Assembly (NCBI GenBank): GCA_002320815.1
Contig: DCLA01000120.1
Span: forward strand, 118,590-182,589
DNA: 64,000 bases
Origin: Myxococcales bacterium UBA1660
GTDB lineage: Bacteria > Myxococcota_A > Polyangia > Polyangiales > Houyiibacteriaceae
Direction: 5' to 3'
Shown here: positions 18,652 through 27,579 of the stretch, one piece after another
How the letters are laid out: each line of letters opens with the position of its first letter
How positions within the stretch are numbered: position 1 is the first letter of the stretch
The notes under the pieces: model-generated
Database searches by the model: none
What the model was told of the DNA's origin: nothing
What the model saw: only the letters and a program-made list of their open reading frames with translations
Program-made: the position numbers and the translations under genes

Positions 18652-19296
18652 CTACAGATAGCCTTGGCGCTGGAGGAGTTCCAGTGAGAGGGCGTCGCCC
18701 TTCCCGTCGACGCCGGGCCGGCCCATCAGGCGGGCGACGTACTTGGCCAGCACGTCCACCTCGATGTTGACCTTCGCGCCCACGGCGCGCCCGTCGAAGA
18801 GGGTCTCTTTGCGGGTGAAGGGAACGAGCATCACGTCGAAGCGGGTCCCCCGGACGCCGTTCACCGTGAGGCTCACGCCGTCGACGGTCACCGAGCCCTT
18901 CGGGGCCAGGAAGGGCGCCAGGCGCTCGGGCACCTCGAAGGTCGTCTTGGCGGCGTCGCCGACGTTCTCCCGGGCCGCGATCCGGCCCACGCCGTCGACG
19001 TGGCCGCTGACCAGGTGCCCGCCCAGCCGGTCACCGACCTGGAGCGCGCGCTCCAGGTGGACCTGGGCGCCGCCGGCGAGGTCGCCGAGGTTGGTGAGCT
19101 CGAGGGTCTCCTTGGAGGCGTCGGCCCAGAATCCGTCGCTCTCGATCTTCGTCACCGTCAGGCAGGTGCCCATGACGGCGATGGACTCGCCGAGGACCAA
19201 GGCCTCGTAGCCCGCGGCCACCCGGAAGCTCGCGCCCTTGGCGTGGCGCTGCACCGAGCGAATCGCGCCGATGGAGTCGACCAGTCCCGTGAACAT
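18652..19296 (-). CDS. ribE: Riboflavin synthase alpha subunit
   Basis: 214 residues. RibE dismutates two 6,7-dimethyl-8-ribityllumazine molecules to riboflavin. The protein starts with the invariant MFTGLVDSIG. It contains two lumazine-binding repeats: FRVAAGYEALVLGESIAVMGTCLTVT in the first, GHLVSGHVDGVGRI and GSVTVDGVSLTVNGV in the second. ATG 19296 overlaps the ribD stop by one base (TGATG). It is also called ribC in some genomes. The 58-base gap to ribB contains no obvious signal. Confidence 0.97.
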   Translation of the reverse strand: MFTGLVDSIGAIRSVQRHAKGASFRVAAGYEALVLGESIAVMGTCLTVTKIESDGFWADASKETLELTNLGDLAGGAQVHLERALQVGDRLGGHLVSGHVDGVGRIAARENVGDAAKTTFEVPERLAPFLAPKGSVTVDGVSLTVNGVRGTRFDVMLVPFTRKETLFDGRAVGAKVNIEVDVLAKYVARLMGRPGVDGKGDALSLELLQRQGYL

Positions 19297-20423
19297 CAGT
19301 TGCCCTTCCCTTCGTCGCCCCGGGCCAGGGGCCCGCTGATCCAGATATCGTCGCCGAGTCGGCGCACCGTGGGATCCGTGACCTGCCACGCCTCCGCCAT
19401 GCGCTCCCGGGGGCCGCCGTCGGCCAGGCCCATGGCGCCGGCGTCGCCGAGGATCCGCGGGGCCACGAAGATCTCCGCGCGGTCGGCCAGCCCCTCGTCG
19501 AGGAGCGCGCCGTGGACCCGGGGTCCCCCTTCGACCAGGAGCCGGACGACGTCGCGCGCCCCCAGAGCCCGGAGACAGTCGACCAGGTCGAGCCCGGCGC
19601 CGTCGGCCCGTTCCGGCACCTCCAGGAGGACCGCGCCGGCGTCGGCGAGGATCCGGCGCCGGTCGGCGGACGCGGCCGAGCCGTGGAGGATCCAGCACTC
19701 GCCGCCTTCGGCGGTCAGCACCTTGGCGCTCTCGGGCGTGCGCAGGGTGCGATCGAGCACGATACGCAGCGGATCCACGCCCGCGACGTGGCGCACGTCG
19801 AGGCGGGGGTCGTCGGCCAGGACGGTGCCGACGCCCACCAAGACCGCGTCGGCGCGGTCGCGCTGGCGGTGGGCCTCGGTGCGCGCGAGTACCCCGGTGA
19901 TCCACTGGGAGTCGCCGGTGCGGGTGGCCATCCGGCCATCCAGGGTCACCGCGGCCTTGAGGACCACGTAGGGGAGCCCGGTGGCGATGTGCTTGGCGAA
20001 GTCGGCGATGAGCTCGTCGCACTCTCGCTTCAGCACCCCGTGCTTCACCTCCAGCCCCGCCGCCCGGAGCCGGTCGATGGCGCCGGGCACGTGGGGCGCG
20101 GGATCCACCGAGCCCACCACCACCCGCCGGAACCCGGCGGCGATCACCGCTTCGGTGCACGGCCCGGTACGGCCGTGGTGGTTGCAGGGCTCCAAGGTGA
20201 CGTGGAGGGTCATCCCGTCCGTACGCTCGGCCCGGGCGATGGCGTCCACCTCGGCGTGGGCCATGCCGGCTCGCTCGTGGTGCCCGGTGGCCACCACGCG
20301 GCCCTGGTCGTCGGAGACCACGGCGCCCACGTGGGGGTTGGGGCTCGGGCGCCCCCGGCGCGCGGCGTCGATGGCCAGGGCCATCAGGCGCGCGTCCCGG
20401 GCGGCCTCGCTCTCGCCCTCCAC
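19296..20423 (-). CDS. ribD: Bifunctional diaminohydroxyphosphoribosylaminopyrimidine deaminase / 5-amino-6-(5-phosphoribosylamino)uracil reductase
   Basis: 375 residues. Residues about 10-150 are the cytidine-deaminase-like domain. The zinc ligands are His in HAEVDAI and the cysteines of PCNHHGRTGPC, and Glu of HAE is the proton shuttle. Residues about 155-370 are the NADPH-dependent reductase, with VVLKAAVTLDGRMATRTGDSQWITG, VGVGTVLADDP and LLVEGGPRVHGALL. GTG 20423 is chosen because GGAG sits about eight bases upstream; a later ATG at 20384 is possible. It follows nrdR by six bases. Confidence 0.96.
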   Translation of the reverse strand: MEGESEAARDARLMALAIDAARRGRPSPNPHVGAVVSDDQGRVVATGHHERAGMAHAEVDAIARAERTDGMTLHVTLEPCNHHGRTGPCTEAVIAAGFRRVVVGSVDPAPHVPGAIDRLRAAGLEVKHGVLKRECDELIADFAKHIATGLPYVVLKAAVTLDGRMATRTGDSQWITGVLARTEAHRQRDRADAVLVGVGTVLADDPRLDVRHVAGVDPLRIVLDRTLRTPESAKVLTAEGGECWILHGSAASADRRRILADAGAVLLEVPERADGAGLDLVDCLRALGARDVVRLLVEGGPRVHGALLDEGLADRAEIFVAPRILGDAGAMGLADGGPRERMAEAWQVTDPTVRRLGDDIWISGPLARGDEGKGN

Positions 20424-20429
20424 CGGGCC

Positions 20430-20897
20430 CTACTCCGGGTCCGGGGTCGGATCGGCCATGGACTCCAGGAGCCCGATGAACTCCTGGGTGTCCTGGAACT
20501 CGCGGTACACGCTGGCGAAGCGGACGTAGGCCACCTGGTCCACGTCGCGGAGGAGCTCGAGGACCTTGCCGCCCACGAAGCTCGAGGCCACCTCGGACTC
20601 GCCGGTGTCGGCGAGGGCCCGCTGGACGTCACCGACGATCCGCTCGAGGGTCTCCGGCGCCACCGGACGCTTGGCGCAGGAGCGCTGCAGGCCCGCCAGG
20701 AGCTTGTCCGGGTCGAAGGGCTGCCGCTTGCCGTCCTTCTTCAGGATCATCGGCAGGGCCTGCTCGACCCGCTCGTAGGTGGTGTAGCGCCGGGTGCATC
20801 CCTCGCACTCGCGGCGGCGGCGCGTGACCTCCCCGGCCGCGCTCAGGCGCGAATCGATGACCTTGTTGTCCAAGATGCCGCAGTAGGGGCAGCGCAC
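20430..20897 (-). CDS. nrdR: Transcriptional repressor NrdR
   Basis: 155 residues from GTG 20897. The N-terminal zinc ribbon has CPYC at residues 3-6 and CEGC further on, with SRLSAAGEVTRRRRECEGCTRRYTTYE as its core. The ATP-cone follows (LPMILKKDGKRQPFDPDKLLAGL). NrdR senses dATP/ATP and represses ribonucleotide reductase genes. Here it heads the riboflavin series, a frequent synteny with no known functional link. No NrdR box was identified upstream. Confidence 0.96.
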   Translation of the reverse strand: MRCPYCGILDNKVIDSRLSAAGEVTRRRRECEGCTRRYTTYERVEQALPMILKKDGKRQPFDPDKLLAGLQRSCAKRPVAPETLERIVGDVQRALADTGESEVASSFVGGKVLELLRDVDQVAYVRFASVYREFQDTQEFIGLLESMADPTPDPE

Positions 20898-20945
20898 GCC
20901 TTCGCCTTAGCACGCATCCCCCGAGAATCCATGCGTTTTCGCCGC

Positions 20946-22199
20946 TCAGGGGGTGGGCGTCAGGACGGCGAGGGCTTCGACCCGAGCGGTCTGCGGGAAG
21001 AGGTCGTAGAGCCGGAGCTCGCTCAGCTCGTAGCCGCCCTCGCGCAGGGCCCGGAGATCGCGCTCCAGGGTCCCCAGATCGCAGGATACGTACACGACCG
21101 GGGGGCGCGCCTTGCCCGCGACCAGCCGCTCCACGGCCCCCTTGGCTCCGAGCCGCGGCGGATCCAACACCACCACGTCGTAGCCCTCGAAGCTCGCCGG
21201 GTAGCGCTCGGCGTCCTCGGCGACGGCCTTTGCGGTCAGACCGCGGGCCTCCAGGTTCGCGCGCAGGGCATCGCTGGCGGCCTGGCTGATCTCCACCGCC
21301 GTCACCTCGGCCTCCCGCGCGAGGAGCACGGTGAAGCTGCCGTGCCCGGCGTGGAGCTCCAGGACGCGCTCGGGGCGGAAGGCCAGCGCGCGACTCGCCG
21401 CGTCCCGGGCGAGCTGCAGGCTGAGCGGGTCGTGGGCCTGGGAGAAGCCGCCCGGCGGACCATCCAGCGGCTCCCCGTCGGGGCCCGGATAGCGCTCGCT
21501 GGTCTCGCCGAAGGTCGCCGGCACCCCGCCTTGGATGGAGAGCCCGACCCCGGCGAGGCGCCCCTCCGCGACCAGCGCGCGGAGGCGGTCGTAGACCTCG
21601 GGCGGCTGGGGTTCGTCCGCGTGGAGCAGCGCGGCCGCGGCGTCTCCATGCCGATACAGGCGTATCTCGCCCGAGTCCCGAAGCACGTCCGCCAGGGATC
21701 GCAGGGCCGTCCAGGAGGCCTGCAGCGCGGGCTGCTGCACGAGGCAGCGCTCCACGTCGACCAGCCGGCGGGAGCCAGCCAGCCGGTAGCCCATGCGGGT
21801 GGCGCCCCCACGATGATTCCAAGCCAACCTCGCGCGCCGGCGATAGGCCTCGTCGCCATCCGCCAGCACCGGGACCTCGCCTTCGAAGCCCAAGCGCGCC
21901 GCCATCTCCCGGCCCCAGGTCGCCTCCAGCTCCCGCTGGACCGCGGGCTCCAGCGCCATCCAGGGGCAGCCCCCGCAGGTGTCGGCCACCGGGCAAGGGG
22001 GCTTCCGGCGAGCCGGATGCGGGCGCTCCACCTCCAGCAGGCGCGCGCCCTTCCCCTCGGGCCGGATGCGCACCCGCTCGCCGGGGAAGACCCCCGGCAC
22101 CCAGCGAATGCCGCGGGGGGTCTCCACCGCGCCGTCGCCGCCGCGTCCGACGCTCCGCACCTCGCCGGTGAGGGGCGCGCTCTTCTTCCGCCGCGCCAC
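20946..22199 (-). CDS. 23S rRNA (uracil-5-)-methyltransferase, RlmD/RumA-like
   Basis: 417 residues. The TRAM domain (about 8-60) contains GEVRSVGRGGDGAVE. The 4Fe-4S ligands are CPVADTCGGC and a later Cys in DVERCLVQ. The SAM-binding Rossmann domain has VLELHAGHGSFTVLLA, VTAVEIS and VVVLDPPRLG. The catalytic Cys is in VYVSCDLGTLERDL, matching the usual VSCNP loop. The exact target uridine (1939, 747 or a tRNA site) cannot be set by eye. It starts two bases after the lipoprotein upstream. Confidence 0.9.
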   Translation of the reverse strand: MARRKKSAPLTGEVRSVGRGGDGAVETPRGIRWVPGVFPGERVRIRPEGKGARLLEVERPHPARRKPPCPVADTCGGCPWMALEPAVQRELEATWGREMAARLGFEGEVPVLADGDEAYRRRARLAWNHRGGATRMGYRLAGSRRLVDVERCLVQQPALQASWTALRSLADVLRDSGEIRLYRHGDAAAALLHADEPQPPEVYDRLRALVAEGRLAGVGLSIQGGVPATFGETSERYPGPDGEPLDGPPGGFSQAHDPLSLQLARDAASRALAFRPERVLELHAGHGSFTVLLAREAEVTAVEISQAASDALRANLEARGLTAKAVAEDAERYPASFEGYDVVVLDPPRLGAKGAVERLVAGKARPPVVYVSCDLGTLERDLRALREGGYELSELRLYDLFPQTARVEALAVLTPTP

Positions 22200-22201
22200 G
22201 C

Positions 22202-22792
22202 TCAGGGGAAAGGCTGGGCCGGACGCCCGCGCTCGAAGAGGAACGAGAACTCACCCGAGAGGATCACCTCGCGGGTCTGGCCGTCGGCGGGCGGGTCGGT
22301 GTCGGTGAAGCGGACGTCCTCGAAGTGGCCGCGGATCTCGCGGTCGGTGTCGTCGACCTCGGGGGCGTAGAGCGCGTCGAAGGTCAGGGTGCCTTCCACG
22401 GCCTCGAGGAAGACCGGGAGGTCGTCGCGCATCGCCGGGCAGGTGTAGTTGAGATAGAGGGTCATGGTGACGGGCGAGGCGTCGCCCGGGCTGAGCGCGA
22501 TGGGGGTCCCCAGCCGCATGCTCTCGGTGGTGGCGTCCAAGATCGTGATCGCCACCCCGTCGGTGTCGATCGCGTAGTCGCCGCCCCGCTGGAGGCGGAT
22601 GGTGAGCTGGTCTTCCCAGGGATCGGCGGCGTAGAAGCCGACGTCGAGGTCGAAGGCCCCGTCGAGGTCGCAGGCGGGGACCGAAGCGGTGCCGGTGACC
22701 TCGCCCTCCCCCACGCCGACGCTGCACGCGCTGGTCGCGAAGAGGAAGAGCCCACCGAGGGCGCGCTTCAGATCACTGGATGAACCCACCAC
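22202..22792 (-). CDS. Predicted lipoprotein of unknown function
   Basis: 196 residues from GTG 22792 (a second GTG follows at 22789). The signal LGGLFLFATSAC has a good lipobox with Cys23. The mature protein is acidic and beta-rich. Two more cysteines, in VPACDLDG and NYTCPAMRD, may pair. It overlaps the 3' end of mnmA by 20 bases. No family was recognised. Gene order between mnmA and the rRNA methyltransferase may be incidental. Confidence 0.75.
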   Translation of the reverse strand: MVGSSSDLKRALGGLFLFATSACSVGVGEGEVTGTASVPACDLDGAFDLDVGFYAADPWEDQLTIRLQRGGDYAIDTDGVAITILDATTESMRLGTPIALSPGDASPVTMTLYLNYTCPAMRDDLPVFLEAVEGTLTFDALYAPEVDDTDREIRGHFEDVRFTDTDPPADGQTREVILSGEFSFLFERGRPAQPFP

Positions 22793-23819
22793 CGAGAACC
22801 TCGTCTCCCCGGTATATCACCGCGGCTTGGCCAGGCGTAATTGCGCGCTGGGGTTCGTGGAAGCGGACCCGGAAGCCCTCGGGGCCGGGCTCCACGGTCG
22901 CCGGCGCCGGCGTGTGCCGGTAGCGGATACGGACCTCGGCGGAGAAGGACCCTTCCGGGGCCCCGGCCAGCCAGCGGGCCCCCGAAGCCTCGAGCTCCGC
23001 GCCGAAGAGATCGGTCGCGCCGCCGACGACCACCTGGGCCTGGTCGGGCACGATGCGCAGGACGTAGCGCGCCGGGCCCCCGCCGAGCCCCAGCCCCTTG
23101 CGCTGACCGATGGTGAACGCCTCCACGCCCTGGTGCTCCGCCAGGACCGATCCGGCGTCGTCGACCAGGGTCCCCGGACGACCCGGGCCGCGCTCGCGGC
23201 CCACGAACCCCGCGACGTCGCCGTCGGGGACGAAGCAGAGCTCCTGGGACTCGCCCTTGTCCGCGTTGGGGACCCCGAGGCGGCGCCCCTCGGCGCGCAC
23301 CTCGTCCTTGGTGAGGTCGCCGAGCGGGAAGACCATCCGCTCCAGGGTCTCCCGGCGGAGACCGAAGAGGAAGTAGCTCTGGTCCTTGCCGTGGTCGCGT
23401 CCACGCAGGAGCCGCGCGCCGGTCTCCGAGGGGACCAGCCGCGCGTAGTGGCCGGTGGCCACCGCGTCGCAGCCGAAGCGGGGCGCGAGCTGGGCCAGGT
23501 GGTCGAGCTTCACCGTGCGGTTGCACTCGACGCAGGGGATGGGGGTCCGGCCGGCGCGGTATTCGTCGAGGAAGGGCTCGACCACGTCGCGGCGGAAGGC
23601 CTCGCGTTCGTCGAGGACGTAGTGGGGGATGCCCAGGTGCTCGCAGGTGCGGCGCGCGTCGTCCCGGTCCTCGGGCGCGCAGCAACGGCCGACCATCTGC
23701 TCCCCCGCGGCGTCCCACAGGTGGAGGGTCACGCCGACGAGCTCGTGGCCCGCCTCGTGGAGCAACGCCGCGGCCACCGAGGAATCGACGCCGCCGCTCA
23801 TGGCGACCAGGATGCGCAC
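22773..23819 (-). CDS. mnmA: tRNA-specific 2-thiouridylase MnmA
   Basis: 348 residues from GTG 23819. MnmA puts sulfur on U34 of tRNA Lys, Glu and Gln, using ATP and persulfide. The PP-loop is MSGGVDSSVAAALL near residue 7. The nucleophilic Cys is in IPCVECNRTVK (about residue 96). The second Cys of the persulfide pair is in QELCFVPDGD (about 190). The C-terminal domain ends with AVIYRGDEVLGGG. The gene follows a cysteine desulfurase by 31 bases, so the sulfur donor is probably encoded next to it. Confidence 0.96.
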   Translation of the reverse strand: MRILVAMSGGVDSSVAAALLHEAGHELVGVTLHLWDAAGEQMVGRCCAPEDRDDARRTCEHLGIPHYVLDEREAFRRDVVEPFLDEYRAGRTPIPCVECNRTVKLDHLAQLAPRFGCDAVATGHYARLVPSETGARLLRGRDHGKDQSYFLFGLRRETLERMVFPLGDLTKDEVRAEGRRLGVPNADKGESQELCFVPDGDVAGFVGRERGPGRPGTLVDDAGSVLAEHQGVEAFTIGQRKGLGLGGGPARYVLRIVPDQAQVVVGGATDLFGAELEASGARWLAGAPEGSFSAEVRIRYRHTPAPATVEPGPEGFRVRFHEPQRAITPGQAAVIYRGDEVLGGGFIQ

Positions 23820-23850
23820 GGCCGACGAGTGGGCCCGAACCGGGCCCGAG

Positions 23851-24942
23851 TCAAATGGTGGCGCGGGGGACGACGCGCTCGAGGATGGCGACCGCGCGAT
23901 CGATGGCGTCGTCGTCCAGGCCCTCGGGGCCGAGGCTCAGGCGGAGCGCGCTCGCCGCCCGCCACGGCTCGTCGGGGTGCAAGGCGGCCACCCCGGGCGA
24001 GGGCTCGGCCAGGCCCGAGGAGCACGCGGCCCCCGCGCTGGTCGCGAGCCCCTCGAGGTCGAGGGCCGCCACCAGGTGCGCCGACTTCCAGGCCCGGAAC
24101 GACAGGTTGGTCACCGAGGCCACCCGGGGCCCCGCGCCGTTCACCACGCCGCCGAGGTGGATCCCGGCGGCCTCGAGGCGGTCTCGCCAGGCCGCGACCC
24201 GAGGCATGGCGTCGAGTCGGTCCGCCAGGGCTCCGCAGGCGGCGCCGAAGCCGACCAACGCCGCCACCCCCGGGGACCCTCCCCGGCGCCCGCGCTCCTG
24301 GCCGCCGCCGGGGAAGCGAGGCGCGAGCTCCAGGCCCCGGCGCAGCACCAGGGCCCCGGCGCCCGCCGGCCCGCCGATCTTGTGGGACGCGATGGCCACC
24401 GCGGCGACGGGCCAGTCGTCCATGCGGAACGGGAGGCGCCCCAGAGCCTGGTTGGCGTCGACCACCACCCGGGCTCCGCGCCGATGAGCCCGCTCGGCGA
24501 GCGCCGCGAGGTCGAGCACGTTCCCGGTCTCGTGGCCGACCCAGGGCACCACCAAGAGGGTCCCGGGCTCGAGGAGGTCGTCGGCCGGGACCTCGAGACC
24601 GTCCAAGAGGAGTTGGGGCACCCCCGCGGACTCCCAGGTCGCGCAGGGCGCCAGCACCGCGGGATGGGCCAGGCGCCAGGACACCACCCGTTCGGGTCGC
24701 CCCAGGCCGCCGATGGCGAGGTCACAGGCTTCGGTGCCTCCGCTGGTGAGGACCACCTCGGCGGGCCGGGCCCCCAGGGCGGCGGCCACCTGCTCCCGCG
24801 CCCGCTCCAGGAGCGCCCGGGCGGCGCGTCCGGCGGCGTGGACGCTCGACGGGTTGGCCCACGCCGCCGCCGCGGCCGCCTCCATGGCGCGGCGAGCGGG
24901 CTCCCCCAGCGGGGTCGCCGCGTGGTGGTCGAGGTAGATCAC
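23851..24942 (-). CDS. Cysteine desulfurase (IscS/NifS family, class V aminotransferase)
   Basis: 363 residues from GTG 24942. It opens with IYLDHHAATPLGEPARRAM, the NifS/IscS N-terminus. The PLP Lys is in SHKIGGPAGAG. The persulfide-bearing Cys is in SAGAACSSG, with a short active loop. HPDEP-type C-terminal helices follow. Compared with IscS it is shorter by about 40 residues at the C-terminus. Adjacency to mnmA suggests a role in tRNA thiolation; a role in Fe-S assembly is possible, but no iscU or iscA is nearby. Confidence 0.9.
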   Translation of the reverse strand: MIYLDHHAATPLGEPARRAMEAAAAAAWANPSSVHAAGRAARALLERAREQVAAALGARPAEVVLTSGGTEACDLAIGGLGRPERVVSWRLAHPAVLAPCATWESAGVPQLLLDGLEVPADDLLEPGTLLVVPWVGHETGNVLDLAALAERAHRRGARVVVDANQALGRLPFRMDDWPVAAVAIASHKIGGPAGAGALVLRRGLELAPRFPGGGQERGRRGGSPGVAALVGFGAACGALADRLDAMPRVAAWRDRLEAAGIHLGGVVNGAGPRVASVTNLSFRAWKSAHLVAALDLEGLATSAGAACSSGLAEPSPGVAALHPDEPWRAASALRLSLGPEGLDDDAIDRAVAILERVVPRATI

Positions 24943-24944
24943 GA

Positions 24945-26168
24945 TCAGCCCTCGGTCAGCTTCGCCGGTGCGTGCCGAGCGACCCGGAGGCGCACCAGGG
25001 TCCCCTTCAGGGTCAGACCGGCGACCGGGGTGCCCGGCGCCGCCTCCACCGAGATCCCGCCCCCCATCGCTTCGGCGACCCGGCGCGCGAAGGCGAGCCC
25101 GAGGCCCACCCCGCCGTGGGCGCGGGTCGCCGACCCGTCCACCTGGACGAAGGGCTCCATGATGCGGTCGAGGTCGGTGGCGGCGACCCCCGGGCCCTCG
25201 TCGAGGACCTGGACCTCCACCGCGTCCTCGCCCACGGCGAGCCCGACCGCGACCCGGCCGCCTCGCGGCGTGAACTTCACGGCGTTGTCCAACACATGGA
25301 CCACCGCGCGCTGGATCTTGTCGGGATCCCCGGTCGCCGGCGCCGACGGCAGCGCGGGGTCGACCACGAGCTGGACCCGCGAGGTGTCGCCTTCGTGCTG
25401 CAGGCGCTCGACCGCTTGGCGCACCACGTCGGCGAGGTCGTACTGCCGGTTGTAGTAGTGCATGCGGCCCGCCTCGAGGGCGCTGACGTCCAAGAGGGTC
25501 TCCACCACGTTGCGCAACCGGGTGGTGGAGCGTTGGATCGACTGGATGCACTTGCGCTGCAGCGGCGTCAGCTCGCCCAGCTCCTCACCCAGGAGGAGCC
25601 GCAGGTAGCCGACGACCGGGGTCATCGGGGTGGCCAGCTCGTGGCTCACGTTCTGGAGGAACTCCCGCCGCAGGCGCGCCATCTCCTCGAGGCGCGCGTT
25701 GGCCTCCTGGAGGTCGCGCACGCGTCCCTCCAGCCGCTCGACGATCCGCTGGGACCGGTCCCTGAGCGCCAGCTCCCGGGCGCCCGCCCGCTCTTCGGAG
25801 CCGCTCTCTCGATGGCCACCGAGGAACTTCTCGATGGTCGCGGCGAACTTCCGGGCCTGGATGGGCTTGCCGATGAACCCGTCGGCGCCGACGGCGAGGC
25901 TGGTGGCCCGGTCGCCCTCCGCGGTGATCGCCACGATGGGCACGCCCGCCAGCGAGGAGATGCTGCGCAGCCGGAGGGTGACCTCGTAGCCGTCGAGGTC
26001 GGGGACGTTGATGTCCACGAGGATCAGGTCCGGTTCGACCTCGGCCGCCAAGCGGATCCCTTCGAGACCGTTGTCCGTCTCGACGACCTCGTGCCCGGCG
26101 GCGCGCAGGATCTTGGCGACGAGCCGCCGGCTGTGGGGATCGTCCTCGATGTGGAGCACACGGGCCAT
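24945..26168 (-). CDS. Soluble hybrid receiver-histidine kinase
   Basis: 407 residues with reversed hybrid order. An N-terminal receiver (about 1-120) has phospho-acceptor Asp52 in LILVDINVP and Lys in GKPIQARKF. A coiled linker (about 125-165) comes next. The DHp domain has His176 in NVSHELATPMTPVVGY. The ATP domain has VHVLDNAVKFTP, DEGPGV and GVGLGLAFA. No membrane segment or sensor domain is present, so phosphorylation of the receiver is probably the input. It lies between the MATE gene (27-base gap) and the cysteine desulfurase (two-base gap). Myxobacteria have many such orphan kinases. Confidence 0.92.
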   Translation of the reverse strand: MARVLHIEDDPHSRRLVAKILRAAGHEVVETDNGLEGIRLAAEVEPDLILVDINVPDLDGYEVTLRLRSISSLAGVPIVAITAEGDRATSLAVGADGFIGKPIQARKFAATIEKFLGGHRESGSEERAGARELALRDRSQRIVERLEGRVRDLQEANARLEEMARLRREFLQNVSHELATPMTPVVGYLRLLLGEELGELTPLQRKCIQSIQRSTTRLRNVVETLLDVSALEAGRMHYYNRQYDLADVVRQAVERLQHEGDTSRVQLVVDPALPSAPATGDPDKIQRAVVHVLDNAVKFTPRGGRVAVGLAVGEDAVEVQVLDEGPGVAATDLDRIMEPFVQVDGSATRAHGGVGLGLAFARRVAEAMGGGISVEAAPGTPVAGLTLKGTLVRLRVARHAPAKLTEG

Positions 26169-26195
26169 GGCCGGCGGAGCGTAGACCGATGGACC

Positions 26196-27560
26196 TCAAA
26201 GGTCGATCTCGCGCCACCCTCCCCGACGGATCAGCACCGCGAAGAGGAGCGCGCGCACCGTCCAGTCGGCGGTGGAGCCCAGCCAGACTCCGAGGAGCCC
26301 GAGGTCGAGACCGAAGGCCAGCAGGTAGGTGGCCCCGAGGCGAACCACGAGGCCCCCGGTGAAGGTGACCGCGAGGACCGAGGTCGTCGCTCCCGCGCCG
26401 CGGAGGGCGACCGAGGCCACCACGGCCGCGCCCATGATCGGGGCCGCCACCGCCGCGACGGCCATGCAGGGAACCGCCACCCGCACCAGCTCGGAGTCGC
26501 TCGTGAACGGCGCGAGGAGCGCCTCGGGGACGAGCACGAAGAGCAGCCCCACCGCGCCGAGGAGGCCGGCGGCCAACCCCAACCCGGCGCGGAGGGCCTC
26601 GGTGGCTTCGCCGGGCGCGGCGGCCCCGAGGCGCTGGGCGACCACCGCCGCGGTGGCGATGCCCATGCCGTCGGCGGAGAGGAAGACCACCGACTCCAAC
26701 CCGATCAGCGCCTGATTCGCGCCCATCGCGGTGGCGCCGAGGGATCCGATCAGGGTCACGAAGGTCATGAAGCCGGTCTGCTGCACCAGGCGCTCGGCGA
26801 GCGAGGGACCGGCGATGCGCAGGACCCGGCGCAGGGCGTCCCCGGAGTCGAGGCGCGCGCCGGTCGGGCAGCGCCAGCTGATCACCGCGCCGCGCCACCC
26901 GGTGAACGCCAGCAACGCGAGGGCCTCGAGGCCGAACGCGGCGGCGCTGCCCAGCGCGGCTCCCCGGGCGCCCATCGGCGCGACCCCGAGCCCCCCGTAG
27001 ACCAGGAGGTAACTGAGCGCGAGGTTCACCGCGTTGCCCGCCGCCGCGACCAGGAAGGGGGTGCGCGTGTCGCCCGCGGCCTGGACGGCGACCGCCAGGG
27101 TCAGGGAGAGCAGCATGGCGGGCATCGCGGCGAAGGCCACCGCGAGGTAGGCATCCGCCTCGGCCCAGACCGCGGGCCCCGCGGCGGGGAATAGCCCCAG
27201 GAGCGGACCCCGGCCGGCCAGGCCCAGCGCGAGGGCCACGCCGCCGACCAAGAGGCCGAAGCCCAGCGACGCTCGGAGCGCCGCGCTGGCTTCGGCGTGG
27301 GCCCCCGCGCCCACGCGGCGACCGACCACCGCGACCACCCCCACCGTGAATGCGCCCAGGATCGTGGTGGTCGACCAGACCACCGGTCCGCTGATCTGCA
27401 TCGAGGCCAACGAGGCGGCGTCGTGGTGACCGAGCAGCGCGCGGTCCACCAGGAAGACCAACGTGTGCAGGAGCTGCTGGGCGATGGCCGGCACCGCCAG
27501 CCGCCGCACGTCGTTCAGCGGGGACGCCACCCGGCCCCTCGCCGTGCTCGGGAGCGTCAC
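26196..27560 (-). CDS. MATE family multidrug/metabolite efflux transporter
   Basis: 454 residues from GTG 27560, with about twelve predicted membrane helices in two related halves. MATE hallmarks include AVPAIAQQLLHTLVFLVDRALLG at the start, QAAGDTRTPFLVAAAGNAVNLALSYLLVYG at mid-length and the matching second-half segment VASVALRGAGATTSVL. It should exchange protons or sodium for organic cations. No regulator is adjacent apart from the hybrid kinase. It follows the membrane TPR gene by 19 bases. Confidence 0.92.
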   Translation of the reverse strand: MTLPSTARGRVASPLNDVRRLAVPAIAQQLLHTLVFLVDRALLGHHDAASLASMQISGPVVWSTTTILGAFTVGVVAVVGRRVGAGAHAEASAALRASLGFGLLVGGVALALGLAGRGPLLGLFPAAGPAVWAEADAYLAVAFAAMPAMLLSLTLAVAVQAAGDTRTPFLVAAAGNAVNLALSYLLVYGGLGVAPMGARGAALGSAAAFGLEALALLAFTGWRGAVISWRCPTGARLDSGDALRRVLRIAGPSLAERLVQQTGFMTFVTLIGSLGATAMGANQALIGLESVVFLSADGMGIATAAVVAQRLGAAAPGEATEALRAGLGLAAGLLGAVGLLFVLVPEALLAPFTSDSELVRVAVPCMAVAAVAAPIMGAAVVASVALRGAGATTSVLAVTFTGGLVVRLGATYLLAFGLDLGLLGVWLGSTADWTVRALLFAVLIRRGGWREIDL

Positions 27561-27579
27561 CCGGGGTGCGCGCTCCGCA

